A stretch of DNA of 64,000 nt from positions 248,001 through 312,000 of the forward strand of contig JAHCAI010000002.1 of NCBI GenBank assembly GCA_019634975.1, in the 5' to 3' direction. How positions within the stretch are numbered: the stretch's first letter is position 1; each line of letters starts with the position of its first letter. The notes beneath the pieces were generated by a model. That model saw only the letters and a program-made list of their open reading frames with translations, made no database searches and had not been told where the DNA came from. Positions 34,861-43,381 of this stretch are shown here, in pieces. This DNA is from Burkholderiales bacterium. Lineage in GTDB: Bacteria; Pseudomonadota; Gammaproteobacteria; Burkholderiales; SG8-41. The translations under genes were made by a program, and so were the position numbers.

Positions 34861-36780
34861 ATGAAAAACAAGAATCTCGAAACCCTGATGTATTCGGCCG
34901 GCGGCATCGTCGCCCTCGCGCTCGTGCTGATCGCCGCCAATTTCATATTCAGCGCCTTCAACGCCCGTGTCGATCTGACCGATGGCCGCGTCTACACGCT
35001 GTCCGACGGCACGCGCGCCATCGTGTCGAAGCTCGAGGCGCCGGTGAAGATCCGTTTCTACTACACCCAGGGCAGCACCGCGGTGCCGCCGGGCCTGAAG
35101 ACTTTCGCCGGCCGCGTCGAGGACCTGCTCAACGAGTACAAGGCGGCCTCCAACGGCAAGGTCATCATCGAGAAATTCAATCCGGAGCCGGACTCGGACG
35201 CCGAGGAGTCGGCGGCGCTCGACAACGTCGAGGGCCAGATGACCAATACCGGCGAGAAGTTCTACCTCGGCCTCGCGGTGTCCTTCCTCGACCAGAAATC
35301 GTCGATCCCCGTGCTGACCCCGGACCGCGAGCGCCTGCTCGAGTACGACATCACCCGCGCGATTTCCCAGGTCTCCCAGGCGAAGAAGCCGGTGGTCGGC
35401 GTGATGAGCGCGCTGCCCGTGCTGGGGCGGCCGCTGGATCCCTCGAAAAAGCAGCAGCCGCTGGAACCCTGGGTGCTCGCCTCCGAACTGAAGCGGATCT
35501 TCGACGTGCGCGAAGTGCCGGTGACGGCGACCAAAATCGACGACGACATCAAGGTGCTGCTGGTCATCCACCCGCGCGACATCCTGGAGCCGGCCGAGTA
35601 CGCGATCGACCAGTTCGTGCTGCGCGGCGGCAAGCTGATCGCCTTCGTCGACACCTACGCCTACTTCGACCAGCAGCCTGACCTGCAGAACCCGCTCGGC
35701 GGCAATGCCGCGGGCCAGTCGACGCTGTTCAACCTGTTCAAGGGCTGGGGCGTCGAGCCGAGCACCGGCAAGGTGGTGGCCGACCTGACCTTCGCCAGCG
35801 GCGAGGGCCCGCGCCTGCTGCCGACGCTGCTGTCGCTGAACAACGAGGCGCTGAACATGGATGACGTGGTGACCAGCCAGGTCGGCACCCTGCTGATTCC
35901 CTTCGGCGGCAGCTTCACCCTCAAGCTGCCGGAGCACCTGAAGCACACGCCGCTGGTGCACACCTCTAAGAACTCGATGCTGACCGACCTGATCGTCGCC
36001 ACGCTGTCGGGCGAGCCCTCCACCCGGGGCTTCCAGCCCTCGGGCAAGGAAGAGCCGCTGGCCTTCCGGCTGACCGGCAAATTCAAGACGGCTTTCCCCA
36101 ACGGCAAGCCGGCCGATCCTTTCGCCCGCGGCAAGCCGGTGGATCCGGAGCAGTTCGAGGCCGACCGCAGGGCGCACCTGCGCGAGGCGGCGGAGGAGAA
36201 CACCGTGGTCATCGTCGGCGACGTGGACATGCTCACCGACGGCGCAGCCGTGGAAATCCAGGAAATCTTCGGCCAGCGCGTGGCGGTGCCGCGCAACGGC
36301 AACCTGGCCTTTGCCCAGGGCCTGGTCGAGCAGATGGCCGGCGACAGCGCGCTGATCAACCTGCGCAGCCGCGCCGCCTTCAGCCGGCCGCTGACGGTGA
36401 TCAAGCAGATGGAGGCTCGCGCGCAGCAGGCCTACCTCGGCAAGATCAAGGCGCTGGAGGACGAGCTGAACCAGACCACCGAGAAGCTGCAGGCCATGCA
36501 GCGGGGCGGCCAGTCCGGATCCGCCACCGGCGGCGCCATCCTCACGCCCGAGCAGCAGGCGGAGATGGACAATTTCCGCAAGGTCATGGTGGAGACCCGC
36601 CGCGAGCTGAAGGAGGTGCGCAGGAACCTGCGCGAAGAGACCGAGACGCTGCAGATGTGGACCAAGATCATCAACATCGGCCTGGTGCCGCTGCTGGTGA
36701 CGCTGCTCGGCATCACGCTGGCGATCATCAAGCGCCGCAAGGCCAACCTGAGGATACAAAGCGGGGCGCGCGCATCATGA
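34861..36780 (+). CDS. GldG-like ABC auxiliary protein
   Basis: 639-aa membrane-tethered periplasmic protein. One helix near the N-terminus (IVALALVLIAANFIFSAF) is followed by a large extracytoplasmic domain of the ABC-auxiliary type (VYTLSDGTRAIVSKLEAPVKIRFYY, PVVGVMSALPVLG, GGKLIAFVDTYAYF). A coiled segment (LEDELNQTTEKLQAM) precedes a C-terminal helix and a basic tail. It overlaps the next gene by 4 bases (ATGA). The function in proteobacteria is not established. Confidence 0.87.
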   Translation: MKNKNLETLMYSAGGIVALALVLIAANFIFSAFNARVDLTDGRVYTLSDGTRAIVSKLEAPVKIRFYYTQGSTAVPPGLKTFAGRVEDLLNEYKAASNGKVIIEKFNPEPDSDAEESAALDNVEGQMTNTGEKFYLGLAVSFLDQKSSIPVLTPDRERLLEYDITRAISQVSQAKKPVVGVMSALPVLGRPLDPSKKQQPLEPWVLASELKRIFDVREVPVTATKIDDDIKVLLVIHPRDILEPAEYAIDQFVLRGGKLIAFVDTYAYFDQQPDLQNPLGGNAAGQSTLFNLFKGWGVEPSTGKVVADLTFASGEGPRLLPTLLSLNNEALNMDDVVTSQVGTLLIPFGGSFTLKLPEHLKHTPLVHTSKNSMLTDLIVATLSGEPSTRGFQPSGKEEPLAFRLTGKFKTAFPNGKPADPFARGKPVDPEQFEADRRAHLREAAEENTVVIVGDVDMLTDGAAVEIQEIFGQRVAVPRNGNLAFAQGLVEQMAGDSALINLRSRAAFSRPLTVIKQMEARAQQAYLGKIKALEDELNQTTEKLQAMQRGGQSGSATGGAILTPEQQAEMDNFRKVMVETRRELKEVRRNLREETETLQMWTKIINIGLVPLLVTLLGITLAIIKRRKANLRIQSGARAS

Positions 36781-37886
36781 ACCGCAAACAGTTCCTGTGG
36801 CTGATGCTCGCGGTGCTGGTGCTCGGCGGCGCCGGCCTCGCGATGTTCTGGAAGGATCTCACGGCCTATCGCGACAGCGGCGCGAAGATCGGCGCGCCGC
36901 TGCTGCCGGAGCTGAAGGCGAGCGACGTCGCCAGGCTGCGGCTGCAGGATGGCTCGGCCGAAGTCACCCTCGTGCTGAAGGACAAGGTCTGGCGCGTCGA
37001 GCAGCGCGGCGGCTATCCCGCGGATTTCGCCGAGATCAGCGGCCTGATCCTGAAGCTGCTCGATGCCAAGGTGGTGCAGTCCGAAACCGTCGGCAAGAGC
37101 CTGCACGGCCGTCTCGACCTGCTGGCCCCCGGCAAGGACGTGAAGGAGGGTGCCGGCACGCTGCTCGAGATCGGCGACGCGGCCGGCAAGACCCTGGCGA
37201 AGATGGTGCTCGGCCGGGTGTCGCTGAAGAAGGATCCGCTGAACCCGCTGCCGAATGCGCGCGACGGTGTTCCTGCCGGCCGGCATATCCTGGTGGAGGG
37301 TCGCGGCGAAAACGTGGTCGTCGTGTCCGATCCGCTGGAGAAGGCGGTGGCGCGGCCCGGCGCCTGGGTGGCGCGCGACTTTTTCAAGGTTGACCGCATC
37401 CGCAGGCTGCAGGTGTCGGGCGAGCGCGGCAGCTGGGCGATTGCGCGCGACGAGGAATGGGGACAGTGGAAGTTCGCCGCGGGCGGCGGACAGCTCGACC
37501 CCAGCGCTGCGGTCAGCGCAAACAACGCGCTGTCCAGCCTGTCGTTCAGCGACGTCATCGTCGACGACGAAACCGGCGCCAAGCCGGCGCTGACGATCAC
37601 CGCGGAGACTTTCGACAACCTGACATACACCATCGGCCTCGCGCCGCAGGCCAGCGGCGATTTCGTGCTGCGCTTCAAGGTGGCCGGCGATCCGCCGAAG
37701 GCGCGCAAACCGGAACCGAACGAGAAGCCCGAGGAAGCCGGAAAGCTGGACAAGGAATTTGCCGAGAACCGGCAGCGCCTCGAAGCCCGGGTCATGCTCG
37801 AACAGGCGCGCTCGCAGTGGGCCTATGTCGTGCCGGCGAAACAGCTGGCACCTCTGCTCGCCGGACGCGAACAGCTCGCGCGTTAG
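36777..37886 (+). CDS. DUF4340 protein of GldG-type ABC cluster
   Basis: 369 aa from the ATG overlapping the gldG-like stop. An N-terminal helix (FLWLMLAVLVLGGAGLAMFW) anchors a periplasmic domain with repeats of the DUF4340 type, seen as VTLVLKDKVWRVEQRGGYPADFAEI and a similar later segment (GSWAIARDEEWGQWKFAAGG). This protein regularly follows GldA/F/G-like genes. Its role is unknown, perhaps substrate presentation or sensing. It is the last gene of the cluster. Confidence 0.85.
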   Translation: MNRKQFLWLMLAVLVLGGAGLAMFWKDLTAYRDSGAKIGAPLLPELKASDVARLRLQDGSAEVTLVLKDKVWRVEQRGGYPADFAEISGLILKLLDAKVVQSETVGKSLHGRLDLLAPGKDVKEGAGTLLEIGDAAGKTLAKMVLGRVSLKKDPLNPLPNARDGVPAGRHILVEGRGENVVVVSDPLEKAVARPGAWVARDFFKVDRIRRLQVSGERGSWAIARDEEWGQWKFAAGGGQLDPSAAVSANNALSSLSFSDVIVDDETGAKPALTITAETFDNLTYTIGLAPQASGDFVLRFKVAGDPPKARKPEPNEKPEEAGKLDKEFAENRQRLEARVMLEQARSQWAYVVPAKQLAPLLAGREQLAR

Positions 37887-37956
37887 GTTCCGCGGTGGCG
37901 CAAGCCGGCGGCTGCGCGACGCGGCCGCCGTGCAACGGCCTTGGGTGATTCGTCAT

Positions 37957-37982
37957 AAGTATTTGATTTTATTGATAATTTG
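37957..37982 (+). repeat. AT-rich ~26-bp interspersed repeat, copy 4
   Basis: Contains TATTTGATTTTATTGATAAT preceded by CATAAG. It lies between the DUF4340 stop and the lipoprotein start, in a 126-bp gap. A TATACT hexamer 18 bp downstream could be a -10 box, so this copy may feed a promoter. Confidence 0.7.
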
Positions 37983-38012
37983 TTAGAAAGGCGGGCATTA
38001 TATACTGCAGAC

Positions 38013-38405
38013 ATGTTCCGCCTCTTCCTGATCGCCCTGCTGCTCCTGCTGCACGGTTGTGCGGTGACGCTGCATGGCCAGCAGACAACGGGTGGCGGCC
38101 AGTCTGCGACCACTTTGGGCAGCAGCGTGCAGGGCGGCGCCCGCATCGGCAACGCGCGCATCGGCGGATCCTTCGGCGCGCCGCCGCCGGCGAACGCTGC
38201 CGGCGGGCAAATCACTTTTTCCCGTGGCGCTTCGGCAGCCCTGGTGCTCGGCGTGCTGATCGCCGGTGCGATCGATGAAATCGGCGGCTGGTTCCGGTCG
38301 CCGGCGCCGGTGCGGGTCGAGCGCCTGCCGGAAACGGGCATCTCCCACACCTGCTCCTGTTACGGCTGGCAACCGCAATTGACGCCCGAGGCCGCGGCGC
38401 AGTAA
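38013..38405 (+). CDS. Predicted small lipoprotein
   Basis: 130 aa of unknown function. The N-terminus MFRLFLIALLLLLHGCAV is a lipoprotein signal with the lipobox LLHGC, so lipidation at Cys15 is likely. A glycine-rich stretch with repeated GGARIGNARIGGSFG precedes a hydrophobic segment (SAALVLGVLIAGAI) and a tail with CSCYGW. The start is at the lipoprotein signal; an in-frame ATG 11 codons upstream would disrupt it. A TATACT -10-like box lies just upstream. Confidence 0.7.
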   Translation: MFRLFLIALLLLLHGCAVTLHGQQTTGGGQSATTLGSSVQGGARIGNARIGGSFGAPPPANAAGGQITFSRGASAALVLGVLIAGAIDEIGGWFRSPAPVRVERLPETGISHTCSCYGWQPQLTPEAAAQ

Positions 38406-38453
38406 GTTCCGGCTTCCCCGCCGATCCATTTTTTCAACCGACAGGCCATTTCA

Positions 38454-38660
38454 ATGAGCAATACCCGAGACCTGCAATCGCCCCTGCCCTCGCCGGTGTT
38501 CCCGCAAGGCAAGCAGTGGGATGCGAAAAAACGCGAAGGCATTTACGAGTCCGACGTGACGGCGCTGGTGCGCCGCATGCTCGAGGACGAATCCATACGT
38601 GAAGACCAGCGCCGCGCCTGGGAGCGCTGGCGCAATGACCCGGAGGCCCTGCAACGATGA
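38454..38660 (+). CDS. Hypothetical 68-aa protein coupled to Bug receptor
   Basis: Small polar protein without signal or membrane segment, containing YESDVTALVRRMLEDESIRED and ending RWRNDPEALQR. Its stop overlaps the ATG of the receptor gene (ATGA), the usual sign of coupled translation. I do not recognise the family. It could be a real small protein or an upstream ORF that sets receptor expression. Confidence 0.55.
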   Translation: MSNTRDLQSPLPSPVFPQGKQWDAKKREGIYESDVTALVRRMLEDESIREDQRRAWERWRNDPEALQR

Positions 38661-39616
38661 AGACCCAACTGATCCTCGGCGCGGCACTGCTCGCCGCAAC
38701 GACCGTCGCCGCCGCGCAGAACTATCCGCAGCGGCCCGTCCGCTTCGTCGTGCCCTATGCGCCCGGCGGCAGTACCGATACCCTGGCCCGCTCCATGGGC
38801 GGCAAGCTCTCCGAGCTGCTGGGCCAGCAGGTGGTCGTGGACAACCGCCCCGGCGCCAACGGCGACATCGGCATGAGCATCGTCGCCAAGGCGCCGCCCG
38901 ACGGCTACAGCATCGTGCTCGGTTACATCGCCAATCTGGCCATCGGACCCAGCCTCTACGCGAAGATGCCCTATGACCCGGTCAAGGACTTCGCCTCGAT
39001 CACCCAGGTCGCCGGCGCGTCGAACATTTTCGTGACCCATCCTTCCTTGCCGGCACGGAATTTCAAGGAGTTCATTGCCTACACCAAGGCCAACCCGAAA
39101 AAGGTGAGCTTTGCCTCCGCGGGCGTCGCGAGCGTCGGCCACCTGACCGGCGAACTGCTCAACGACATGGCCGGCATCGACATGCAGCACGTGCCGTACA
39201 AGGGCAGCGGCCAGGCCATTTCGGACCTCGTCGGCGGCCACATCAAGGTCATGATCAGCGGCATGGCCTCGACCCTGCCGCATGTGCGTTCCGGCAAACT
39301 GGTCGGCATCGTCACCACCGGACTCAAGCGCACGCCGGCGACGCAGGATATCCCGACCATCGCCGAGACCTACCCCGGTTTCGAGTCGAGTTCCTGGTTC
39401 GGCGTGCTCGCGCCCGCCGGCACGCCGCGGCCGATCATCAGCCGGCTCAATGCCGACATTCACAAATCGCTGCAGGACCCGGAGGTCGCAAAACGCCTTT
39501 CCGGGGTCGGCTTCGAGATCACCTACGGCACGCCGGAGCAGTTCACCGCCTATATCCAGTCTGAGATCAAGAAATGGGCGAGGGTGGTCAAGCTGTCGGG
39601 GGCCAAGCCGGAGTAA
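38657..39616 (+). CDS. Bug/TctC-type solute-binding receptor
   Basis: Periplasmic receptor, 319 aa with a signal peptide ending TVAAAQ. It shows the Bug ligand-loop pattern RPVRFVVPYAPGGSTDTLARSM, DNRPGANGDIGMSIVAKAPPDGY and VPYKGSGQAISDLVGG. No TctA/TctB genes are adjacent, so it must borrow a permease encoded elsewhere or act in sensing. A strong terminator follows. Confidence 0.92.
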   Translation: MKTQLILGAALLAATTVAAAQNYPQRPVRFVVPYAPGGSTDTLARSMGGKLSELLGQQVVVDNRPGANGDIGMSIVAKAPPDGYSIVLGYIANLAIGPSLYAKMPYDPVKDFASITQVAGASNIFVTHPSLPARNFKEFIAYTKANPKKVSFASAGVASVGHLTGELLNDMAGIDMQHVPYKGSGQAISDLVGGHIKVMISGMASTLPHVRSGKLVGIVTTGLKRTPATQDIPTIAETYPGFESSSWFGVLAPAGTPRPIISRLNADIHKSLQDPEVAKRLSGVGFEITYGTPEQFTAYIQSEIKKWARVVKLSGAKPE

Positions 39617-39632
39617 GCGATGGTCCTGCTCT

Positions 39633-39667
39633 AAAACAGAACCCCGCTGCGGCGGGGTTCTGTTTTT
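39633..39667 (+). terminator. Rho-independent terminator after Bug receptor
   Basis: An 11-bp stem CAGAACCCCGC / GCGGGGTTCTG with a 4-nt loop, flanked by AAAA and TTTTT, so it may also work on the other strand. Confidence 0.92.
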
Positions 39668-39686
39668 GGGGAATGGAAAAATTTAG

Positions 39687-39727
39687 CCCCCTCGCCCCGC
39701 TTGCGGGGAGAGGGTTGGGGTGAGGGG
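39687..39727. repeat. REP-like CCCTCGCCCC / GGGGTGAGGGG repeat
   Basis: CCCCGCTTGCGGGG at its centre forms a hairpin inside the wording CCCTC...GAGAGGGTTGGGGTGAGGGG, a common extragenic repeat type in beta- and gammaproteobacteria. One copy is present in the window. Confidence 0.65.
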
Positions 39728-39756
39728 CTGCGTAAGCGTATTGATTGCCGCAGGTG

Positions 39757-39985
39757 CTTCAACTTCGCCGGGGGCAGCCCGGCGGCTGGTGACGTTCTTT
39801 TGCTTGCCCAAAAGAAAGTCACCAAAGAAAAGGGCACCCTGCTTCGCCGGTCCTTCGGACTTCCCTGCGCTGCTCGTCCCGCCGGGCGGCTGCGGAACTC
39901 GCCCTCGCAAAAAACGCGAGGGCTCAGACAGTCCTCGCCGACCCCTCCCAGCGTGACTGCGCTGCTCGGCGGCTCACAAGGGGGG
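39757..39985. repeat. CTTCAACTTCGCC-type hairpin repeat, copy 2
   Basis: 229 bp sharing with copy 1 the opening CTTCAACTTCGCCGGGGGC, the CGGCGGCTGGT segment, the hairpin, CCAAAGAAAAGG and the CCCTCGC/GCGAGGG hairpin with GGCTCAGACAG. The main stem has GGTGAC/GTCACC where copy 1 has GGTTAC/GTAACC, a compensatory change. The rest of the 450-bp gap holds the terminator, the REP-like repeat and an AT-rich leader of the next gene. Confidence 0.82.
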
Positions 39986-40066
39986 TATTCTTGGGGGGCA
40001 GTAGATTAAAAATAGTCACAATAAGTATTCAGAAAACACATCGAATCCATTTGTCGTTGGGTAATT

Positions 40067-40819
40067 ATGACTGCGCCAGATCCGCTCGTTGAGAAGGTCG
40101 AGAGATTACAAAATACCTTGGTGGCTCATGCCACTGGTGGCGGAGCTGATGGCGACGAATACCAAGAATTGCGAAATGAGTTACTGGGTAATCCATTGAC
40201 GAAATCTGGACTTCCTAGGTGTGTGCATACATGTCGCGATCTTTCCCAGTTTTGGCAGTTCATTAAACGAAAATTCGGAACATATGCGGAACGGAGAGAG
40301 TTTTTATGGAATGAATTTAGGCCGCTCCTTGAGGCGTTGGAGTCGCGCCCAAATTTACCAATGCAGCCCTCGGATGAGGATTTACTATCTCGTCTCAGCG
40401 CGGAAGCTGTTCAGGTTGTCTGGAACAGGGCCCTTGAGCGACGACTATCCGATCCTGAGGGAGCGATTACATCTGCGAGGGCATTGCTTGAAACCGTATG
40501 CAAACACGTTCTTGATGATTTCGGTATTGACTATGACGACAATACCGATCTTCCGAAACTTTATCGTCTCACTTCTGATGCGTTGAATATTGCACCGAGT
40601 CAGCATTCCGAGCAGGTATTCAAGCAGATACTTGGCGGTTGTACGTCTGTTGTTGAAGGTCTGGGTGCGCTTCGTAACAGGCTCGGTGATGCTCATGGGG
40701 GAGGAAGGCGAAGAGTAAAGCCAGCGCCTCGACATGCTCAATTAGCAGTCAATCTGGCTGGGTCTATGACGTCCTTTCTTGTCGCAACATGGGAAGCTAA
40801 AAGGAATACAGCAAGCTAA
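40067..40819 (+). CDS. Abortive-infection family protein (Abi_C domain)
   Basis: 250 aa, clearly AT-richer than its neighbours and with different codon use, so probably acquired. The C-terminal 110 residues match the Abi_C pattern: ITSARALLETVCKHVLDDFGI, KLYRLTSDALNIAPSQHSEQVFKQILGG, then LGALRNRLGDAHGGG and RHAQLAVNLAGSMTSFLV. The N-terminal half (RDLSQFWQFIKRKF, RREFLWNEFRPLLE) resembles the partner domain found with it. Such proteins are annotated as phage-abortive factors; the mechanism is unknown. It sits directly after the repeat block as a lone gene. Confidence 0.8.
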   Translation: MTAPDPLVEKVERLQNTLVAHATGGGADGDEYQELRNELLGNPLTKSGLPRCVHTCRDLSQFWQFIKRKFGTYAERREFLWNEFRPLLEALESRPNLPMQPSDEDLLSRLSAEAVQVVWNRALERRLSDPEGAITSARALLETVCKHVLDDFGIDYDDNTDLPKLYRLTSDALNIAPSQHSEQVFKQILGGCTSVVEGLGALRNRLGDAHGGGRRRVKPAPRHAQLAVNLAGSMTSFLVATWEAKRNTAS

Positions 40820-40856
40820 TCTGGTATTCGTGCTTGTCGTTACTTAACCGAGTGCG

Positions 40857-42107
40857 TTATCTCCGGGCAATCCCCAGTTTCTCGTAAATCGGCCGGATGC
40901 CGGCGCGGATTTCGTGGCGCCTGCGCGCCAGCAGAAGTGCGGCCCCTGCGCAGCCGAGTCCGCCCAGCGTCAGGGTCAGTTGCGGCCCCGCGATGTCCGC
41001 GAGCGCGCCGGCGGCCAGCGCGCCGAAGGGCGAGACGCCGAGAAATGCCACGGTGTAGAGGCTCATCACCCGGCCGCGCTTGTCGTCGTCGACGATGGTC
41101 TGCAGGATCATGTTGACCGACACCGAGGTCACCAGGATGCCGCAGCCGACCACCGCCAGCAGCGGCAGGGCGTACCAGGTCGACGGCGCGTTGGCGAACA
41201 GCACCAGGGCCGTGCCGGCCGCGAAGGCGGCGATGATGATCAGCCGGATCAGGCCGCGGGCGTTGGAGCGCGAGGCAAGGTAGAGCGTACCGGAAATCGC
41301 GCCGAGCCCGCTCGCGCCCATCAGGTAGCCCATTTCGTCGGCTGCGCCCTGGAATGCCTCGCGCACCATCACCGGCATCAGCGCGGCATAGGGCGTGGCG
41401 ACAAAGGCGACCGTGGCCAGCAGCAGCAGCAGCGCGCGGATCGGCAACTGCCCCCAGGCGTAGGCGAAACCCTCCTGCAGTCCGGCGAGCACCGGCTTGG
41501 ACGAGGGCAGGCGCGGCTGCGCGCGCACGCGGATCAGCAGAAAGCTCACCACCACGGCGATATAGCTCAGCGCGTTGATCAGGAAACAGTGCGCCTCGCT
41601 GAACAGGCCGATCAGGATGCCGGCCACGGCAGGCCCGACCATGCGGCCGCTGTTGGCCATCAGCGAGGTCAGCGCGATCGCGTTGGGCAGGTCTTCCTTG
41701 CCGTCGACCAGTTCCAGCAGGTAGGCGTGGCGTATCGGCAGTTCGATCGCCACCAGCACGCCCATCACCATCGCCAGCGTGATGATGTGCCAGGGCGCGA
41801 TGATGCCGGCCAGCGCGAGCCCCGCCAGCGTCGCCGCCTGCAGCAGCTCGAGGATCTGGGTGGCGAACATGGCACGGTGCAGGTTGCAGCGGTCGGACCA
41901 CCAGCCGGCGATCGGCGAGAGCAGCAGGATCGGCAGGCTGCCGGCGAAGGCGAGCACGCCGAGCAGCGTCGCTGATTCCGTGAGCCGGTAGAGCAGCCAG
42001 CTCTGGGCCACCATCTGGATCCAGTAACCCACCAGCGCAAAGATCTGGCCCGCAAGGAACAGCCGGAAATTGCGGTGACGCAGAGCGCGCAGGGCGGGGA
42101 GGGGCAT
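40857..42107 (-). CDS. MFS transporter (enterobactin-exporter-like)
   Basis: 416-aa major facilitator with 10-12 membrane segments. It opens ALRHRNFRLFLAGQIFALVGYWIQMVAQSWL, the MFS_3/EntS-type start, and has the cytoplasmic loop WWSDRCNLHR and a late VDDDKRGRVMSLY. The start is placed at MPLPALRALRH; an in-frame ATG 8 codons earlier is possible. The substrate is unknown; exporter function is likely for this subgroup. It is divergent from the tandem MFS pair. Confidence 0.85.
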   Translation of the reverse strand: MPLPALRALRHRNFRLFLAGQIFALVGYWIQMVAQSWLLYRLTESATLLGVLAFAGSLPILLLSPIAGWWSDRCNLHRAMFATQILELLQAATLAGLALAGIIAPWHIITLAMVMGVLVAIELPIRHAYLLELVDGKEDLPNAIALTSLMANSGRMVGPAVAGILIGLFSEAHCFLINALSYIAVVVSFLLIRVRAQPRLPSSKPVLAGLQEGFAYAWGQLPIRALLLLLATVAFVATPYAALMPVMVREAFQGAADEMGYLMGASGLGAISGTLYLASRSNARGLIRLIIIAAFAAGTALVLFANAPSTWYALPLLAVVGCGILVTSVSVNMILQTIVDDDKRGRVMSLYTVAFLGVSPFGALAAGALADIAGPQLTLTLGGLGCAGAALLLARRRHEIRAGIRPIYEKLGIARR

Positions 42108-42191
42108 GGCTGGCGGGGAAAAGGAAGGCATTCTACTTGATGGACTTGGAGGCGGGCGCGATGCCGCGCTGCGGTAAAATGCGCCATTCCC

Positions 42192-43367
42192 ATGTCTGAC
42201 ACCTCCACCGCGGGCGGCCTCCCGAGCCGGCTCATCACCATCTACCAGATCATGGCCGTGGTGGTGCTGTGGAACAGCGCCTACAAGGGCGCGCGCGTGC
42301 TCAACACGCTCTACGCGCTGGAACTCGGCGCAACGCCCCTGCACATCGGCCTGCTGCTCGCCGCCTACGGCGTGTTCCCGCTGCTGATGGCGGTGGCTGC
42401 GGGGCGCATCGCCGACCGTTACGGCTCGCGCATTCCCGTGATCTTCGGCATGGTCGTTTGCACGCTGGGCGCGGTGCTGCCCTGGTTCGCCCCCAGCCTG
42501 ACGCTGCTGTTCGCCGCGGCGCTGGTCACCGGCTTCGGCTTCATCCTCGGCCAGGTGGCGCTGCAGTCGCTGGTCGGTTCGCTGGGTGAGGGCGAGGCGC
42601 GCACCCGCAACTTCAACAACTACGCGCTGATCGTGGCGATGGCCGATTTCGTCGGCCCGGTGGTCGCCGGATTCTCCATCGACCATCTTGGCCATGTCGC
42701 GGCTTACCTGGTCATGGGCGCCTTCGGCCTGACCTCCGTGGTGACCATACTGGTGCTGGCGCGACGCATTCCGCTGCGCCGCAGGCCCTCGCCGACGCCC
42801 GCCGGGCAGAGCATGCTCGACCTTTTCCGTGATGCCGACATGCGCCGGGTGCTGATCGCCAGCGCCGTGGTGATGACCGGCATCGATCTGTTCCAGCTCT
42901 ACATGCCGCTCTACGGCCACCAGGTAGGGCTTTCGGCCTCGGCGATCGGCATGGTGCTCGGCGCCGCCGCCGCGGCAACCTTCGTGTCGAGGGCGCTGCT
43001 CCCGGTGCTGGCTTCTCATTACGGCAAGGAAACGACCCTGCTCTACTCGCTGTTCCTGACCGCGGCGATGTTCACGCTGATCCCGCTGTTCAGCAACGGC
43101 ATCATCCTCGGCCTGATCTGCTTCGTGCTCGGACTCGGCATGGGGCTCGGCCAGCCGCTGACGGTGATGCTCTGCTACCAGTATTCGCCGAAGGGGCGTT
43201 CCGGCGAATCGCTGGGTCTGCGCATCGCGATCAACAACTCGATGCACGTGGCGGTGCCGGCGGTATTCGGTGCCGTGGGCTCGGCCTTCGGCCTGGCGCC
43301 GGTGTTCTGGGTCAGCGCCGGCGTGATCGCGAGCGGCAACTGGTACGCCCGCCGGCGGCCGGACTGA
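42192..43367 (+). CDS. MFS transporter, tandem copy A
   Basis: 391-aa major facilitator. The loop between helices 2 and 3 is GRIADRYGSRIP, and the central part RTRNFNNYALIVAMADFVGPVVAGF is shared almost exactly in pattern with the next gene. Twelve helices are expected. A TAAAAT hexamer 18 bp before the ATG may be its -10 box. It is separated by 14 bp from copy B, with the same strand and order, so both probably belong to the operon that continues into the dehydrogenase and ThDP-enzyme genes. Confidence 0.86.
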   Translation: MSDTSTAGGLPSRLITIYQIMAVVVLWNSAYKGARVLNTLYALELGATPLHIGLLLAAYGVFPLLMAVAAGRIADRYGSRIPVIFGMVVCTLGAVLPWFAPSLTLLFAAALVTGFGFILGQVALQSLVGSLGEGEARTRNFNNYALIVAMADFVGPVVAGFSIDHLGHVAAYLVMGAFGLTSVVTILVLARRIPLRRRPSPTPAGQSMLDLFRDADMRRVLIASAVVMTGIDLFQLYMPLYGHQVGLSASAIGMVLGAAAAATFVSRALLPVLASHYGKETTLLYSLFLTAAMFTLIPLFSNGIILGLICFVLGLGMGLGQPLTVMLCYQYSPKGRSGESLGLRIAINNSMHVAVPAVFGAVGSAFGLAPVFWVSAGVIASGNWYARRRPD

Positions 43368-43381
43368 GGCGAGGACGCACC

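Noticed and set aside
34831-36759. 642-aa minus-strand open frame opposite the GldG-like gene
   Set aside because: It is a GC-rich shadow frame with low-complexity Gln/His/Arg/Leu content; the plus-strand gene has clear domains and overlaps its neighbours properly.
40067-40819. Prophage or full defence island
   Set aside because: Only one AT-rich gene is present; no integrase, phage structural gene, restriction or toxin-antitoxin partner was found on either side.
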